64,000 bases of DNA from an uncultured Pelagibacteraceae bacterium (lineage in GTDB: Bacteria > Pseudomonadota > Alphaproteobacteria > Pelagibacterales > Pelagibacteraceae). Position 1 is the stretch's first letter, and each line of letters begins with the position of its first letter. The notes beneath the pieces are model-generated. The model did no database searches, had not been told where the DNA came from, and saw only the letters and a list, made by a program, of their open reading frames with translations. The DNA is taken from NCBI GenBank assembly GCA_902567785.1, contig CACFOR010000003.1, positions 109,504-173,503 of the forward strand, written 5' to 3'. Shown here one piece after another: positions 53,387 through 62,821 of this stretch. Both the position numbers and the translations under genes were made by a program.

Positions 53387-54416
53387 TTGTAGAAATTCTT
53401 CTGTTATAAGCCAAGCTGTTTAGGATAATAGAAATAAATTCAGAAAATATTTCTATAGTATGTCCCACATTTTCTTTTGTTAAAATATTATGTGTTCTAT
53501 CGTCAATATTTTGACTAATAATGTACCTTTTTGTTTTTTTTTCACGGGTTAAAAAACCTAATGTTACAAGTTTCTCTAACTTTCTAATACAAGTAGCTCT
53601 AGGCATTCCAATAACATCAGCTATTGAGCTAGCAGCTATTCCTGAACTACTAGGGCAATTTTGATCAACTTTACCAATAATTTTAAATAAATTTTCTACA
53701 TCTAATCTTTTTACCTTTTTATTTGCATTTTGTAGAGTCGGTATAATAGTTTGTATAATTATTAATAATAAATCATTATCTTTCAATTTATTTTGCCACA
53801 TCTTTAACCACTGTATCTCAATAGACAAAAAATGATATCTGTAAAATGAGAATTGCAATTTGAATTCATCTGAAATTGTTTTTCTTGAAAAAGTTTCTAA
53901 AAAACCAAATTGCTTAGAGAATTCAGAAATAAATATCGAAAGATCATTAATATCGTCTTCAAATATTTTTTGATATGCTTCTATTTTTTTTTCTGGATAA
54001 AAATCCATTGCATATGACTTTCCATTTTTTTGTCTTTTTACAGTACTTATGTTTTTTATTTTCCTTCTCACAGTTTCTTTTGGAATTCCTGTTTCATTTA
54101 CGATATCTCTAATTTTTTTATCAGGATGTTCAATGTAATTATAATTTTTCCAAAAATTATTTAGAGATAAATCAAAATTTAAATTTCTCTCTCTTTGCCT
54201 AACTATTTGCAAATGCATATCGCGAGCAAAACAAAAATGTATATTTGCATTTTCTAAGTCCCCATATCTTTTGTAGGCTTTAGTTAAAAAAGAACTTTGA
54301 GCTTCATAGAAAGCTGACATTACACCAAAATAATTTTTTGATAATAATTGAATTACCGAAGATGGAGAAACTGCTGGAGTTTTTCTTAAAGGAATCATAA
54401 AAAAAATTTTATACAA
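53376..54416 (-). CDS. Putative transcriptional regulator with two HTH segments
   Basis: IRDIVNETGIPKETVRRKIK and ASSIADVIGMPRATCIRKLEKLVTLGFLTREKK. Confidence 0.7.
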   Translation of the reverse strand: MYKIFFMIPLRKTPAVSPSSVIQLLSKNYFGVMSAFYEAQSSFLTKAYKRYGDLENANIHFCFARDMHLQIVRQRERNLNFDLSLNNFWKNYNYIEHPDKKIRDIVNETGIPKETVRRKIKNISTVKRQKNGKSYAMDFYPEKKIEAYQKIFEDDINDLSIFISEFSKQFGFLETFSRKTISDEFKLQFSFYRYHFLSIEIQWLKMWQNKLKDNDLLLIIIQTIIPTLQNANKKVKRLDVENLFKIIGKVDQNCPSSSGIAASSIADVIGMPRATCIRKLEKLVTLGFLTREKKTKRYIISQNIDDRTHNILTKENVGHTIEIFSEFISIILNSLAYNRRISTTKN

Positions 54417-54523
54417 AAATTGTTCATACTGGGATTTATTTGACCAATTTAGACATAATAAGTCAATTAAATATATTTTTTTTTATGAGATTAAGGCCTA
54501 AAGTTTACTAGACTTTACTCTTT

Positions 54524-54553
54524 GAATCCCAGCGGTATTTACCGCTGAGATTC
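54524..54553 (-). terminator. Hairpin downstream of the LivK-like gene (weak terminator or 3' stabilising stem)
   Basis: GAATCCCAGCGGT-ATTT-ACCGCTGAGATTC, 13-bp stem with one mismatch; no strong T-tract on the minus strand. Confidence 0.55.
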
Positions 54554-54567
54554 TTAAGATTTAATTT

Positions 54568-55749
54568 TTATCTTTGTTTTTTGGTTTTAAATTTGCCGCC
54601 TTTTATTTCTTTTTCTAAGAAATTACCAACGTGTTCTCCAACGTCTGTAAATACGACACCTGTTGCTCCTTCATAATCAACCGCTTTACCTTTAGCTAAA
54701 AGATCTAAAGCTTTTTTAAGTTGACCTGGATAAATTTTCTTACCAGGGCCATTAGCTACAGCCATTACGTTTTTAGCAATTGAACCACGATCAGCAGAAC
54801 CACCAGCTTGCATTGCAAGGACGATTAAAGCTGCTGCGTCGTAAGACTCTCCAGTATATGGACCAGAAGGATCAATTCCAGCTTTTCCAGCTACTTTTGC
54901 AAATACTCCTGCGCCTTTACCTGTAGAACCTGGTAAAGAACCAAAAGATTTATTTAAACTTTTACCAAAAGCTTCTGTAAGAGAATCACCAATCATACCG
55001 TCTGATAATATAAATGTATCAAAGGCACCAGAATCTAAAGATCCTTGAATAATTCCTTTACCACCTTGGTCAAGATATCCAATTACGGCAACTGCATCTC
55101 CACCAGCAGATGCTAGTGTACCAACTTCAGAACTATAGTCAGCTTTACCATCTTCATGAGCTGCAGAAGTTGTAACTTTAATTCCATGAGCCTTAACTGC
55201 GGCTGCATAAACATCAGCTAAACCTTTACCATAGTCATTGTTAGTATATGTAATTGCAACACTTTTAATTCCTCTGTCTTTAGTTATATCAGCAAGAATT
55301 TGTCCACCACGAGCATCCGACGGAGCTGTACGGAAGAACAAACCTTTATCATCCAAAGTCGTTAGACCAGGAGATGTTGCTGAAGGAGATATCATTACTA
55401 CACCGTTAGGAACTGCAACGTTAGTTGCAATTGCTCCAGTAACACCAGAACAATCTGCTCCCATAATAGCAGCAACACCTTCCGCTACTAAACCTTCTGC
55501 TGCAGTTGTTGCAGCCGCTGAATCAACACAAGTTGAATCTGCTCTTACAGGTGTAATTTTTTCTCCACCAAGCAAAGAACCTGAGTCAGAAGCTTCTTTA
55601 AAAGCTAATTCTGCTGAAGCTGCCATTGCTGGAGTAAGAGATTCAATAGGACCAGTAAATCCTAAAATGATACCCATTTTGATTTCTGCAAATGCACTTG
55701 TCGTTAATAGAGACAAAGACATAATTGCAGCAATAAATAGTTTTTTCAT
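54568..55749 (-). CDS. Branched-chain amino acid type ABC transporter substrate-binding protein (LivK-like)
   Basis: Signal peptide, KMGIILGFTGPIESLTPAMAASAELAF periplasmic-binding fold. Confidence 0.93.
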   Translation of the reverse strand: MKKLFIAAIMSLSLLTTSAFAEIKMGIILGFTGPIESLTPAMAASAELAFKEASDSGSLLGGEKITPVRADSTCVDSAAATTAAEGLVAEGVAAIMGADCSGVTGAIATNVAVPNGVVMISPSATSPGLTTLDDKGLFFRTAPSDARGGQILADITKDRGIKSVAITYTNNDYGKGLADVYAAAVKAHGIKVTTSAAHEDGKADYSSEVGTLASAGGDAVAVIGYLDQGGKGIIQGSLDSGAFDTFILSDGMIGDSLTEAFGKSLNKSFGSLPGSTGKGAGVFAKVAGKAGIDPSGPYTGESYDAAALIVLAMQAGGSADRGSIAKNVMAVANGPGKKIYPGQLKKALDLLAKGKAVDYEGATGVVFTDVGEHVGNFLEKEIKGGKFKTKKQR

Positions 55750-55836
55750 ATTTTTCCCTCTTAATAATATTATTAATTTACAATAGTATTTACTTTTAAT
55801 AGTTATTTTTCAATGAGAAAATTTCTTTTATTTATC

Positions 55837-57291
55837 TTATTGATTCAGCTTCTTATTCGCTGAAATCAGTCTTTTTTCGATTTCATTCTTAATTCCCTCA
55901 AATAGAGAATTTGCAAAAAGATTGTAACCTTTTGCTGTAAAGTGAGGATCAAAATTACCCCACATTCCAAAGTAATTCTTTTCAAAAACTCCATATGTAT
56001 TGATATGTGTAACTCCTAATTTAGAAGCAAAATTTTCCATTAATTTTGGATGAACACGATTTTCTGAAAAATCAAAGATACTATTATTTTTACGATATTT
56101 TACATGATAGTTAATATTTTCATAAGGAGATATCATCATAGGATAAGGATAAGAGCTAAAATACAATTTTTGATTTCTCTTTAAAGTTTCATTACGAATG
56201 TATTCTAAACTTTTAAATGTGCTTTGATATTCTTTAACTGCTCTTTCAAAAGTATAAGGAATTATGTCCCTTGATACATAAGGAGGAAGACCTTTTGATA
56301 TATCATCTCCATATTTTTCTTTTAGTTCACTGTAAGTAATAATTTTTATATTTGGATAATATTCAGAAAAATTATTTTTTGTTATTTTGTTAATTTTATT
56401 TTTTTTTTCTTTTATTTGTGATTTTGATACTAGGCCGTCAGAAAAATTAAGCATGGTCTCAGCAAGTGGGCTTCCAATCATAATTCGAGTTCTTGGATCA
56501 AAAGTTATATTTTCGTTTAACATGTTGCCCCACACGTCCATAGCTAGAAAAGTGTCTTTTTCTTCTTTAAGAATTTTTTCTGCATTTTTTAAAATTAAAG
56601 GATACCCATTTTCATCAAGAATATATTCTTCGAATCTTTTCTTATCTTCATTAAAATCACTTTGGTCCACAGCTACAATTAAAATATCTGGATCTAAATA
56701 GTCCAAATATATTCTTGCTAGTGAAGCATACCTAACTCCTGAATATGAAGTTAGACCAAGTGATAAAACTTCAACGTCTTCTGAAATTTTTTTGTGTATT
56801 ATTTTTTCAAGTGCAGCCGCTGGAGTTTCATCTTGATTAGCATTGTAACCCCACATAAACGAATCTCCCATTATTATAACTCTAATTTTCCAAGGAAGCT
56901 TTGGATAAAACTTTTTTGTTCTAAATCCGTGACTATTAATAGAAATTTTAAAATTTTTATTTGGTTCAATAAGCGGCAAAACCCCTTTAAAACCTGGGGT
57001 AGATGTATATAGAAAGTAAGGATGAGATACATTTTGTTGTGATCTATAATTTTTTATTTTAATATTTTGTACTACCTTAGAAGGATTTCTTTGAACAAAA
57101 AGATCACCTTTAAAAATTTCAAAAGCTCGCATTGTAAAATCAACTACGGAAATAAATATCAAAGTTAATATGATAATTAATCCGTAGGATTTGAGGTTAT
57201 TTTTTGTATTAGAATTTATACTGCTTTTCCATAGCTGTTTTAAAAGAACAAATATAAAAACACCGACAATTAATCCAATAATTAATTTCAT
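55837..57291 (-). CDS. Membrane-anchored SGNH/GDSL hydrolase-like protein
   Basis: VIIMGDSFMWGYNANQ GDS motif, late DPHFTAKGYNLFA catalytic DxxH. Confidence 0.75.
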   Translation of the reverse strand: MKLIIGLIVGVFIFVLLKQLWKSSINSNTKNNLKSYGLIIILTLIFISVVDFTMRAFEIFKGDLFVQRNPSKVVQNIKIKNYRSQQNVSHPYFLYTSTPGFKGVLPLIEPNKNFKISINSHGFRTKKFYPKLPWKIRVIIMGDSFMWGYNANQDETPAAALEKIIHKKISEDVEVLSLGLTSYSGVRYASLARIYLDYLDPDILIVAVDQSDFNEDKKRFEEYILDENGYPLILKNAEKILKEEKDTFLAMDVWGNMLNENITFDPRTRIMIGSPLAETMLNFSDGLVSKSQIKEKKNKINKITKNNFSEYYPNIKIITYSELKEKYGDDISKGLPPYVSRDIIPYTFERAVKEYQSTFKSLEYIRNETLKRNQKLYFSSYPYPMMISPYENINYHVKYRKNNSIFDFSENRVHPKLMENFASKLGVTHINTYGVFEKNYFGMWGNFDPHFTAKGYNLFANSLFEGIKNEIEKRLISANKKLNQ

Positions 57292-57340
57292 TTACGTTTA
57301 AGATATGACTTGTATTATGTATTATAAATAAAAATATACA

Positions 57341-58546
57341 ATGAAAAGATCTAATTTTTTTCAGTTTACAAACGGTGAGAAGGCCAAATTGCCTTTTAGC
57401 CAAAAAGAATATGAAAATCGCCTAAAAGGTCTTAGAAAAATAATATCAGAAAATAATCTTGATGCTGTTATTTTAACTTCCATGCAAAATGTGGCCTATT
57501 ATTCTGGTTTTTTGTATTGCTCTTTTGGAAGACCTTATGCATGTGTTGTTACTGAAAAAAGAAACGTCGTTGTTTCAGCAAACATTGATGCAGGTCAACC
57601 AAATCGTAGATGCTATGGAGATAATCTTATTTATAGTGATTGGGAAAGAGATAATTATTTAAAAGCTATAACCTCGCTATTAAAAAAAATTAAAAAAATC
57701 GGTATAGAGAAAGATCATTTAACTATGGAGCGTTATCAAAGTTTAAAAGATGCGCTTGGCGATCCTGAAATGATTGATATATCAACATTCACAATGCAGC
57801 AGAGAATGATCAAATCTAATGAAGAAATTGTTTTAATAAAAAGTGGAGCAAAAATTGCGGACATAGGAGGGGAAGCTATTGTTAAAGAAATTAAAGCTGG
57901 GGTTTCTGAAATTGAAATTGCTATGATTGGACGAGACGCAATGGAAAAGGCTATTGCAAAATATCATCCTGATTCAGAACTTAGAGATACTTGGGTTTGG
58001 TTTCAGTCAGGTATTAATACCGATGGAGCACATAATCCCGTCACTACAAGAAAACTTAAGCGAGGTGATATTCTTTCCCTAAATACTTTTCCCATGATTT
58101 CTGGATATTATACTGCACTTGAAAGAACCCTTTTCGTTGAAGAAATTGACGACGCATCACTTAAAGCTTGGGAAGCAAATGTAAAAGTTCATCGCCATGG
58201 ACTTAAACTTATTAAGCCAGGAATTAAATGTTCAGAAATAACAGCTGAGCTAAATAATTTATTTTCAGAGCTGGGTTACCTTCATAGACGCACCTTTGGA
58301 TATGGACATTCATTTGGTGTTTTGAGTCATTACTACGGCAGAGAAGGAAAGTTAGAGCTTCGCGAAGATGTAGAAACAACATTAAAACCAAACATGGTAG
58401 TTTCAATGGAACCAATGATTATGATTCCCGAAGGAGAACCCGGAGCAGGAGGTTATCGAGAACATGATATACTAGTTGTTAAGGAAAATAGTGCTGAAGA
58501 TATTACAAAATTTCCTTTTGGTCCTGAACATAACATAATAAAATAA
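57341..58546 (+). CDS. Creatinase (creatine amidinohydrolase), M24 fold
   Basis: FLYCSFGRPYACVVTE, DTWVWFQSGINTDGAHNPVTTRK, FGYGHSFGVLSHYYGRE, SMEPMIMIPEGEPGAGGYREHDIL match recalled Pseudomonas creatinase throughout. Confidence 0.82.
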   Translation: MKRSNFFQFTNGEKAKLPFSQKEYENRLKGLRKIISENNLDAVILTSMQNVAYYSGFLYCSFGRPYACVVTEKRNVVVSANIDAGQPNRRCYGDNLIYSDWERDNYLKAITSLLKKIKKIGIEKDHLTMERYQSLKDALGDPEMIDISTFTMQQRMIKSNEEIVLIKSGAKIADIGGEAIVKEIKAGVSEIEIAMIGRDAMEKAIAKYHPDSELRDTWVWFQSGINTDGAHNPVTTRKLKRGDILSLNTFPMISGYYTALERTLFVEEIDDASLKAWEANVKVHRHGLKLIKPGIKCSEITAELNNLFSELGYLHRRTFGYGHSFGVLSHYYGREGKLELREDVETTLKPNMVVSMEPMIMIPEGEPGAGGYREHDILVVKENSAEDITKFPFGPEHNIIK

Positions 58547-58550
58547 ATTA

Positions 58551-59300
58551 ATGTCTATACAATCAAAGTATATTGTTCCTAAATTAAAAAAAAAAACAAA
58601 TCCAAAAGTTGGTTTGCTTGCACTCTCTACAGATCTTACAATAGAAAGTGATTTTCAATCTATTTGTCAAAAACTGCCTTTTGATTTATTTGTAAATCGA
58701 ATTCACAACGAAAACCCTTTAACTAAAGAAAATCTTTTAAAAATGCATGACCAAATAGAATCTGTTACTGAAAAAATTTTACCGGGACAGAAAATAAATA
58801 CAATTGCTTATGCCTGCACATCAGGAACAATAGCTATAGGAGAAGATAAAGTTAAAGAAAAAGTTCAATTAGCAAAACCTAACTGTTATGTTACTACCCC
58901 AGTTACTTCTGCCATAAAAGCTTTTAAAGAAATGAATTTAAAAAAGATTGCTCTATTTACTCCGTATCCAGAATCGGTAAATAAGACTATTTTAGACTAC
59001 TTTAAAAAAAAAAATATAAATATTGTATCATTTAGTACTTACAATATAGATTTGGATGAAGATATTGCCAGCGTAGATCCAAAATATTTATTGGAAACTT
59101 TAATCAAGCTAGATATTAAGGAAGCAGATGCACTTTTTGTATCTTGCACTGCGCTTCCTGTTTTAAAAATTCTTGACCAAGTTGAAAAAAAAATTAATAA
59201 AATTGTTCTTTCTAGCAATCAGACTTTAATCTGGGATACACTAAGATCTATTGGATATAAATTTCCAATAGAAGGATATGGAAAACTTTTAAGAAATTAA
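58551..59300 (+). CDS. Asp/Glu racemase-fold protein (EutA/arylmalonate decarboxylase/maleate isomerase-like)
   Basis: YACTSGTIAIG and FVSCTALPVLKIL Cys motifs. Confidence 0.75.
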   Translation: MSIQSKYIVPKLKKKTNPKVGLLALSTDLTIESDFQSICQKLPFDLFVNRIHNENPLTKENLLKMHDQIESVTEKILPGQKINTIAYACTSGTIAIGEDKVKEKVQLAKPNCYVTTPVTSAIKAFKEMNLKKIALFTPYPESVNKTILDYFKKKNINIVSFSTYNIDLDEDIASVDPKYLLETLIKLDIKEADALFVSCTALPVLKILDQVEKKINKIVLSSNQTLIWDTLRSIGYKFPIEGYGKLLRN

Positions 59301-59301
59301 A

Positions 59302-60472
59302 ATGCTTTTTGAAAAAAAAGAATATAAAGAGAGATTAAAAAAAGTTAAAGAGTCAATGCAAAAGCAAGGGATTGATTTATTAGTTTCACACGATCCTGCC
59401 AACATGAATTATTTAACCGGTTATGACGCTTGGTCTTTCTATTATGCACAATGCGTTCTAGTACATATAAATGAGGATGAGCCCATTTGTTTTCTTAGAG
59501 CACAAGATTCTAGCGGAGGTTATATTAAAACTTATTTACAGCATAAAAATATTATTGCTTATGATGAAAAGTATATTCACACATGGCCTTTGCATCCATA
59601 TCAATATTTAGTTGAAATAATTAAGCAAAAGAAATGGGATAAGTCTAATATTGGACTTGAGATGGACAGTCATTATTTCACAGCATTTTGTTATGAAACA
59701 ATAAAAAAGGGACTGCCAAATGCAAAAATCAAAGATGGTGAACGTTTAGTAAATTGGGCAAGAATTGTTAAATCAGAATCAGAAATAAAACTAATGAAAT
59801 CAGCAGCTCGAATAAGTGAAAGAGCAATGAAAAAAGCTTTTGAAGTTATTAATCCCGGAACAAGACAATGTGATGCGGTTGCAGATATTCAAAAAGCTTT
59901 ATTTAATGGTACTCCTGAATTTGGAGGAGATTATGCTAGCATTGCAACCTTATTACCTACAGGAAAAGGAACTTCAGCTTCTCATTTAACAGCTACCGAA
60001 GATAAATTTGTTAATGGTGAGGCAACCATTATTGAAATATCTGGAGTTCACAAAAGGTATCATTGTCCTATGGCGAGAACAGTGCTTTTGGGAGAAAAAA
60101 ATCAAAAAAAAAATAGATACAATGAAAGCAACTAACGAAGCATTGGATGCAGGAATTTCAGCTACCAAACCAGGAAATACTGCCGATGATGTTGCTCAAA
60201 AATTTTGGGGAGTTTTAGATAAATATGGAATTAAAAAAGAATCAAGAACAGGTTATTCAATTGGAATTGGCTATCCTCCTGATTGGGGTGAGCAGACTTT
60301 AAATATATCAAAAGGAGACAAAACGGTTTTACAACCTAACGTTACTTTTCACATGATTGCTGTAATGCAATTTGGTGATTGGGGAGTTGAAGCTAGCGAG
60401 TCTGTAAGAGTAACGGAAAAAGGCTCAGAATTATTCTGCAATTTATCAAGGGATTTGCATATTAAAGGATAA
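59302..60472 (+). pseudogene. Ectoine hydrolase (DoeA/EutD)-like M24 gene split by a frameshift
   Basis: ORFs 59302-60135 and 60008-60472 overlap in different frames; removing one A from the A10 run at ~60104-60113 gives continuous MARTVLLGEKNQKKIDTMKATNEALDAGISAT. Confidence 0.8.
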
Positions 60473-60515
60473 ATACCTTGAAATAATTTTTAAAAATTGT
60501 TTTAATCCGGCACTT

Positions 60516-61607
60516 ATGGGGAGCTCAGATAGTTTCGTTAAATTTGATAAAGTAGATAAAAGCTACGATGGAGAAACACTTGTAGTTAAAGATCTTAATG
60601 TAGATATTCCGCAGGGGGAATTTCTTACAATGCTAGGGCCTTCTGGTTCTGGAAAAACAACTACATTAATGATGTTAGCTGGATTCGAAACTCCTACGGG
60701 TGGAGAAATATATTTAGAAGGCGAGGCTATCAATAAAATTCCTCCTAACAAAAGAGGAATTGGAATGGTGTTTCAAAACTATGCATTATTTCCACATTTG
60801 ACAGTAAATGAGAATCTTGCTTTTCCGCTTGAAGTTAGAAAATTAAATAAATCAGATATTCAAGAAAAAGTAAAAAAAACTTTGGATATGGTGGAGCTAG
60901 GAGAGTTTGGAAATCGTATGCCGTTACAATTATCAGGCGGACAACAACAACGTGTTGCTTTAGCAAGATCTTTAGTTTTTGAACCAAGATTAGTATTAAT
61001 GGACGAACCTTTAGGAGCGCTTGATAAAAAACTTCGTGAACAAATGCAATATGAAATTAAACATATTCATGAAAGAATTGGAATTACAGTTGTTTATGTT
61101 ACTCACGATCAAAGCGAAGCATTAACGATGTCAAATCGTATAGCGGTATTTAATGATGGAAAAATTCAACAAATATCATCGCCAGATATTTTATATGAAA
61201 AACCTGAAAATGCATTTGTCGCAAATTTTATTGGAGAAAACAATCAACTTAAAGGAAAAGTAAAATCTATTAATGGAAAAAATTGTGTTGTAACCACTGC
61301 TAAAGGTGATGACATTACTTCTTTAAAAGTAAATATTAATGCCGTAGGTGACTCTTCAACTGTTTCTTTGCGACCAGAAAGAGTCGAGATTAATTCTACT
61401 GAAGGTAATTTTGAAAATTCTTTTAATGGAAAAGTAAAAGAATTAATTTATTTAGGAGATCATATTCGCACAAGAGTTGAAGTTTGTGGAAATGATCAAT
61501 TTATTGTTAAAGTTCCAAATTCTTATAAAGGTGCCAATTTGAAAGAAGGCGCTACCGTAAAGCTATCTTGGAAAGCTAGCGATTCAAGGGCACTAGATCT
61601 AGCTTAA
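60516..61607 (+). CDS. potA: Pot-type ABC transporter ATPase
   Basis: LGPSGSGKTTTLMMLAGFETPTGGEI, LSGGQQQRVALARSLV, TOBE domain. Confidence 0.92.
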   Translation: MGSSDSFVKFDKVDKSYDGETLVVKDLNVDIPQGEFLTMLGPSGSGKTTTLMMLAGFETPTGGEIYLEGEAINKIPPNKRGIGMVFQNYALFPHLTVNENLAFPLEVRKLNKSDIQEKVKKTLDMVELGEFGNRMPLQLSGGQQQRVALARSLVFEPRLVLMDEPLGALDKKLREQMQYEIKHIHERIGITVVYVTHDQSEALTMSNRIAVFNDGKIQQISSPDILYEKPENAFVANFIGENNQLKGKVKSINGKNCVVTTAKGDDITSLKVNINAVGDSSTVSLRPERVEINSTEGNFENSFNGKVKELIYLGDHIRTRVEVCGNDQFIVKVPNSYKGANLKEGATVKLSWKASDSRALDLA

Positions 61608-61694
61608 TTTCTTATTTTTTAGGTTTACAGTACTTTCTCAATTTGTTTAAATCTGCGACTTATACGTATAATTAATCAATAAAGAGGGTAAAAT

Positions 61695-62756
61695 ATGTTT
61701 AAATTAATTAAAGCTACTTTCCTTGGATTGATCGCGATAGCATTTACTGCATCATCATATGCAGATATCACGTTTGTATCTTGGGGTGGAGCTTATACGA
61801 ATAGCCAACAAAAGGCTTACATAGATACTTGGAGCAAAGGTTCTGGAGTTACTGTTGAAAATTACAACGGTGGTCTTGGAGAAATCAAAGCCCAAGTAGA
61901 AGCAGGAAACGTAACTTGGGATGTTGTAGACGTACTTCCAGACCAAGCTATCACTGGTTGTGATGAAGGATTATTCGCAAAAGTAGACCAAAGTTCATTC
62001 ATTAATGACATGGTTGTTCCGCCAGTATCTGATTGTGTTGTGCCACAGATTTTTTGGGCTTACACAGCGTTTTATAGCAAAAGTGCTTTTCCAGGTAAAA
62101 AACCAAAAACAATTAAAGATTTCTTTAATGTTAAAAAGTTTCCTGGAAAAAGAGGAATACATACATGGGCAAACGCTTTAATCGAAATGGCACTAGTTGC
62201 TGATGGCGTTAAAGCTAAAAATGTATACAAAGTTATGAGTACTCCTGAAGGAATAGACAGAGCATTTGCAAAACTAGATACAATTAAAGATCACGTTGTA
62301 TTCTGGTCAGCTGGTTCTAAACCACTTGAATTAGTTTCAAGCGGTGAAGTTGTTATGGCATTAGCATACAACGGTAGAATTGGTGCTGCTGTTCTTTCTG
62401 AAGGTAAAGACTTCGAATACATTTGGGATGCTACAGTTCTTGAACAAGAATATCTTGTAGCAATCAAAGGTGGAAATGAGAAAGAAGCTCTTGAGTTTAT
62501 GGCTCACGCTTCAACTGCTCAAGCTTTAGCTGATCAAGCTAAATACATTCCATACGGCCCTATGAGAAAATCTAGTATCGATATCATCAAAAAAGGTGAA
62601 CCTTGGTTCATAAAAGAAGGTGGAAATATCGATATCTTACCTCACATGCCAACTGCTCCGAAAGTACTTAAGAGAGCTGTTATAGCTGACCCAGTTTGGT
62701 GGGCTGATAATGGCGCTGAAGTTAGCGAAAGATTCGGTGCTTGGAAGGGTAACTAA
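61695..62756 (+). CDS. potD: Spermidine/putrescine-type ABC transporter substrate-binding protein
   Basis: Signal peptide; ITFVSWGGAYTNSQQKAYIDTWSKGSG. Confidence 0.88.
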   Translation: MFKLIKATFLGLIAIAFTASSYADITFVSWGGAYTNSQQKAYIDTWSKGSGVTVENYNGGLGEIKAQVEAGNVTWDVVDVLPDQAITGCDEGLFAKVDQSSFINDMVVPPVSDCVVPQIFWAYTAFYSKSAFPGKKPKTIKDFFNVKKFPGKRGIHTWANALIEMALVADGVKAKNVYKVMSTPEGIDRAFAKLDTIKDHVVFWSAGSKPLELVSSGEVVMALAYNGRIGAAVLSEGKDFEYIWDATVLEQEYLVAIKGGNEKEALEFMAHASTAQALADQAKYIPYGPMRKSSIDIIKKGEPWFIKEGGNIDILPHMPTAPKVLKRAVIADPVWWADNGAEVSERFGAWKGN

Positions 62757-62779
62757 TAATTCGTAATGTTTAAAAAAAA

Positions 62780-62806
62780 GGCGAGACGAGAGTCTCGCCT
62801 TTTTTG
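62780..62806 (+). terminator. Intrinsic terminator/attenuator between potD-like and permease genes
   Basis: GGCGAGAC-GAGA-GTCTCGCC-TTTTTTG, perfect 8-bp GC-rich stem. Confidence 0.9.
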
Positions 62807-62821
62807 TTTAGAAACACAATT

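Noticed and set aside
55238-55786. 182-aa plus-strand ORF antisense to the LivK-like gene
   Set aside because: Ala/Pro/Ser-rich composition mirrors the opposite coding strand; the LivK frame has a signal peptide and a family match.
59302-60472. Two separate M24 proteins
   Set aside because: The two ORFs are halves of one family member and join cleanly after removing a single A, so treated as one frameshifted gene.
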